The notes below the pieces were generated by a model. That model had not been told where the DNA came from, did not search any database, and saw only the letters and a list, made by a program, of their open reading frames with translations. Below are positions 6,123 to 6,788 of a DNA stretch of 6,788 bases, one piece after another. The position numbers were made by a program, and so were the translations under genes. Every line of letters starts with the position of its first letter. Within the stretch, counting starts at the first letter, position 1. Source of the DNA: Elusimicrobia bacterium RIFOXYB2_FULL_48_7 (GTDB lineage Bacteria > Elusimicrobiota > Endomicrobiia > CG1-02-37-114 > XYA2-FULL-39-19); contig MGVM01000221.1 of NCBI GenBank assembly GCA_001800495.1, positions 1 through 6,788 on the forward strand, read 5' to 3'.

Positions 6123-6788
6123 AACACCCGAAATTCATGAAATGCGCCCAAAAAACAACAGCGGGAATTTTCTGCCTGGTTTTCTGGTTTTCCGGAGCTG
6201 TGTCCGCCGCCACCATCACCGCTGTTGACCTTTCAACCCAGGCGGTAAAGAACGCTATCAATGCGGCAGCCGACGGCGACACGGTACAGTTGCCCGCGGG
6301 CTCCGCCATCTGGAATTCACAGGTGGAAATGGTAAACAGGGCGCTCACGATCCAGGGCGCGGGAATGGACCAGACAATAATTTATGACAATATGGATTAT
6401 TCTTACAAGAAGCACCCTTTTTACATTACCGGGCAGGAGGGCAAGCCATTCCGCATTACCAGGATTACTTTTCAGGGGTATAACGGCGTGATTTGTTCCA
6501 GCGCCGACGTGGCGATAAATATAAAAGGAACATGTAAGAATTTCCGCGTGGACCATTGCAAGTATGTGAATTACAAGGGTTATTGCGTCATGGTATGGGA
6601 TGGTTCACGAGGGCTTATAGACCATTGCACTTTTTATATTAACTGGCTGCCTGATTCAGCCACCGGCAGTGTCGGCGGGGTTTGTGTTGACGGCGCCATG
6701 TCGGCGGATTTCGCCCAGCCGCTTTCCCTGGGCACTTCCAACGCGGTTTATATAGAAGACAATTATTTTTATTACAGCACGCATACGA
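6119..6788 (+). CDS. Exported right-handed beta-helix (pectate-lyase-like) protein, N-terminal part
   Basis: The frame is open from GTG 6119 to the window edge, giving 223 residues. Residues 1-30 form a Sec signal peptide: basic KHPKFMK, hydrophobic core, cleavage after VSA. The mature start (AATIT) resembles that of the deacetylase-like protein (AATTF). Residues 39-62 (STQAVKNAINAA, then GDTVQLPAG) and 75-88 (ALTIQGAG, then QTII) are the usual N-terminal entry of pectate-lyase-superfamily beta-helices. Repeating coils follow, such as FRITRITFQG (111-120), FRVDHCKYVN (142-151), GLIDHCTFYI (165-174) and AVYIEDNYFYYS (209-220). Family members bind or cleave pectin, alginate or other acidic polysaccharides, but many lack known activity. 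The catalytic region and any C-terminal sorting tail are beyond the window. It overlaps the regulator gene by four bases, which suggests an operon in which the sensor controls it. Confidence 0.8.
   Translation, partial: MKHPKFMKCAQKTTAGIFCLVFWFSGAVSAATITAVDLSTQAVKNAINAAADGDTVQLPAGSAIWNSQVEMVNRALTIQGAGMDQTIIYDNMDYSYKKHPFYITGQEGKPFRITRITFQGYNGVICSSADVAINIKGTCKNFRVDHCKYVNYKGYCVMVWDGSRGLIDHCTFYINWLPDSATGSVGGVCVDGAMSADFAQPLSLGTSNAVYIEDNYFYYSTHT

Noticed and set aside
1..6788. tRNA, rRNA, transposase or integrase genes
   Set aside because: I saw no tRNA-like arms, rRNA motifs or recombinase motifs on either strand when reading by eye; the ORF6N gene is the only element with a phage flavour.

Overview
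The window looks like part of the chromosome of an uncultured Gram-negative bacterium. Secreted carbohydrate-active proteins with Sec signal peptides carry FnIII-like repeats, a concanavalin-like domain and a C-terminal YPNP-type tail ending in a short basic strand. Such tails are common on exported proteins of Bacteroidota and of candidate lineages such as Omnitrophota and Elusimicrobiota. ORF6N-domain proteins are also frequent in those lineages. This lineage guess is weak and rests on gene style only. All supported genes lie on the + strand. Sampled lines give about 50-58% G+C for most genes and about 30-38% for the ORF6N gene.

Layout: (1) bases 1-51 are the last codons of an upstream gene whose tail is identical at DNA level to the tail of the next gene. 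(2) 129-2771 encodes an 880-residue exported protein with a CE4/NodB-like polysaccharide deacetylase domain, a beta accessory domain, FnIII-like, concanavalin-like and FnIII-like modules, and a FlgD/Por-like tail. (3) 2804-3817 encodes a pyruvate kinase that stops exactly at the end of the A domain and lacks the C-terminal domain. (4) 3931-4833 encodes an ORF6N DNA-binding-type domain joined through a probable coiled coil to a PLD-like C-terminal domain. (5) 4834-5018 is an intergenic control region with two hairpins, a near-consensus extended -10 promoter, and four 9-nt tandem repeats in the predicted 5' leader. (6) 5019-6122 encodes a chimeric regulator with a GntR-type winged helix and a LacI-type sugar sensor (AraR-like architecture). 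(7) 6119 to the window end encodes the N-terminal 223 residues of an exported beta-helix (pectate-lyase-like) protein, overlapping the regulator by 4 nt.

The likeliest theme is extracellular polysaccharide modification or breakdown under a sugar-sensing regulator. The regulator and the beta-helix gene form a clear transcription unit. The deacetylase and its upstream neighbour look like members of a family of secreted proteins sharing one C-terminal sorting module. The truncated kinase and the AT-rich ORF6N fusion do not fit that theme and may be accessory or acquired genes. No complete mobile element, CRISPR array or RNA gene was seen. The best candidates for something undescribed are the ORF6N/PLD-like fusion, the two-domain pyruvate kinase, and the duplicated tail.
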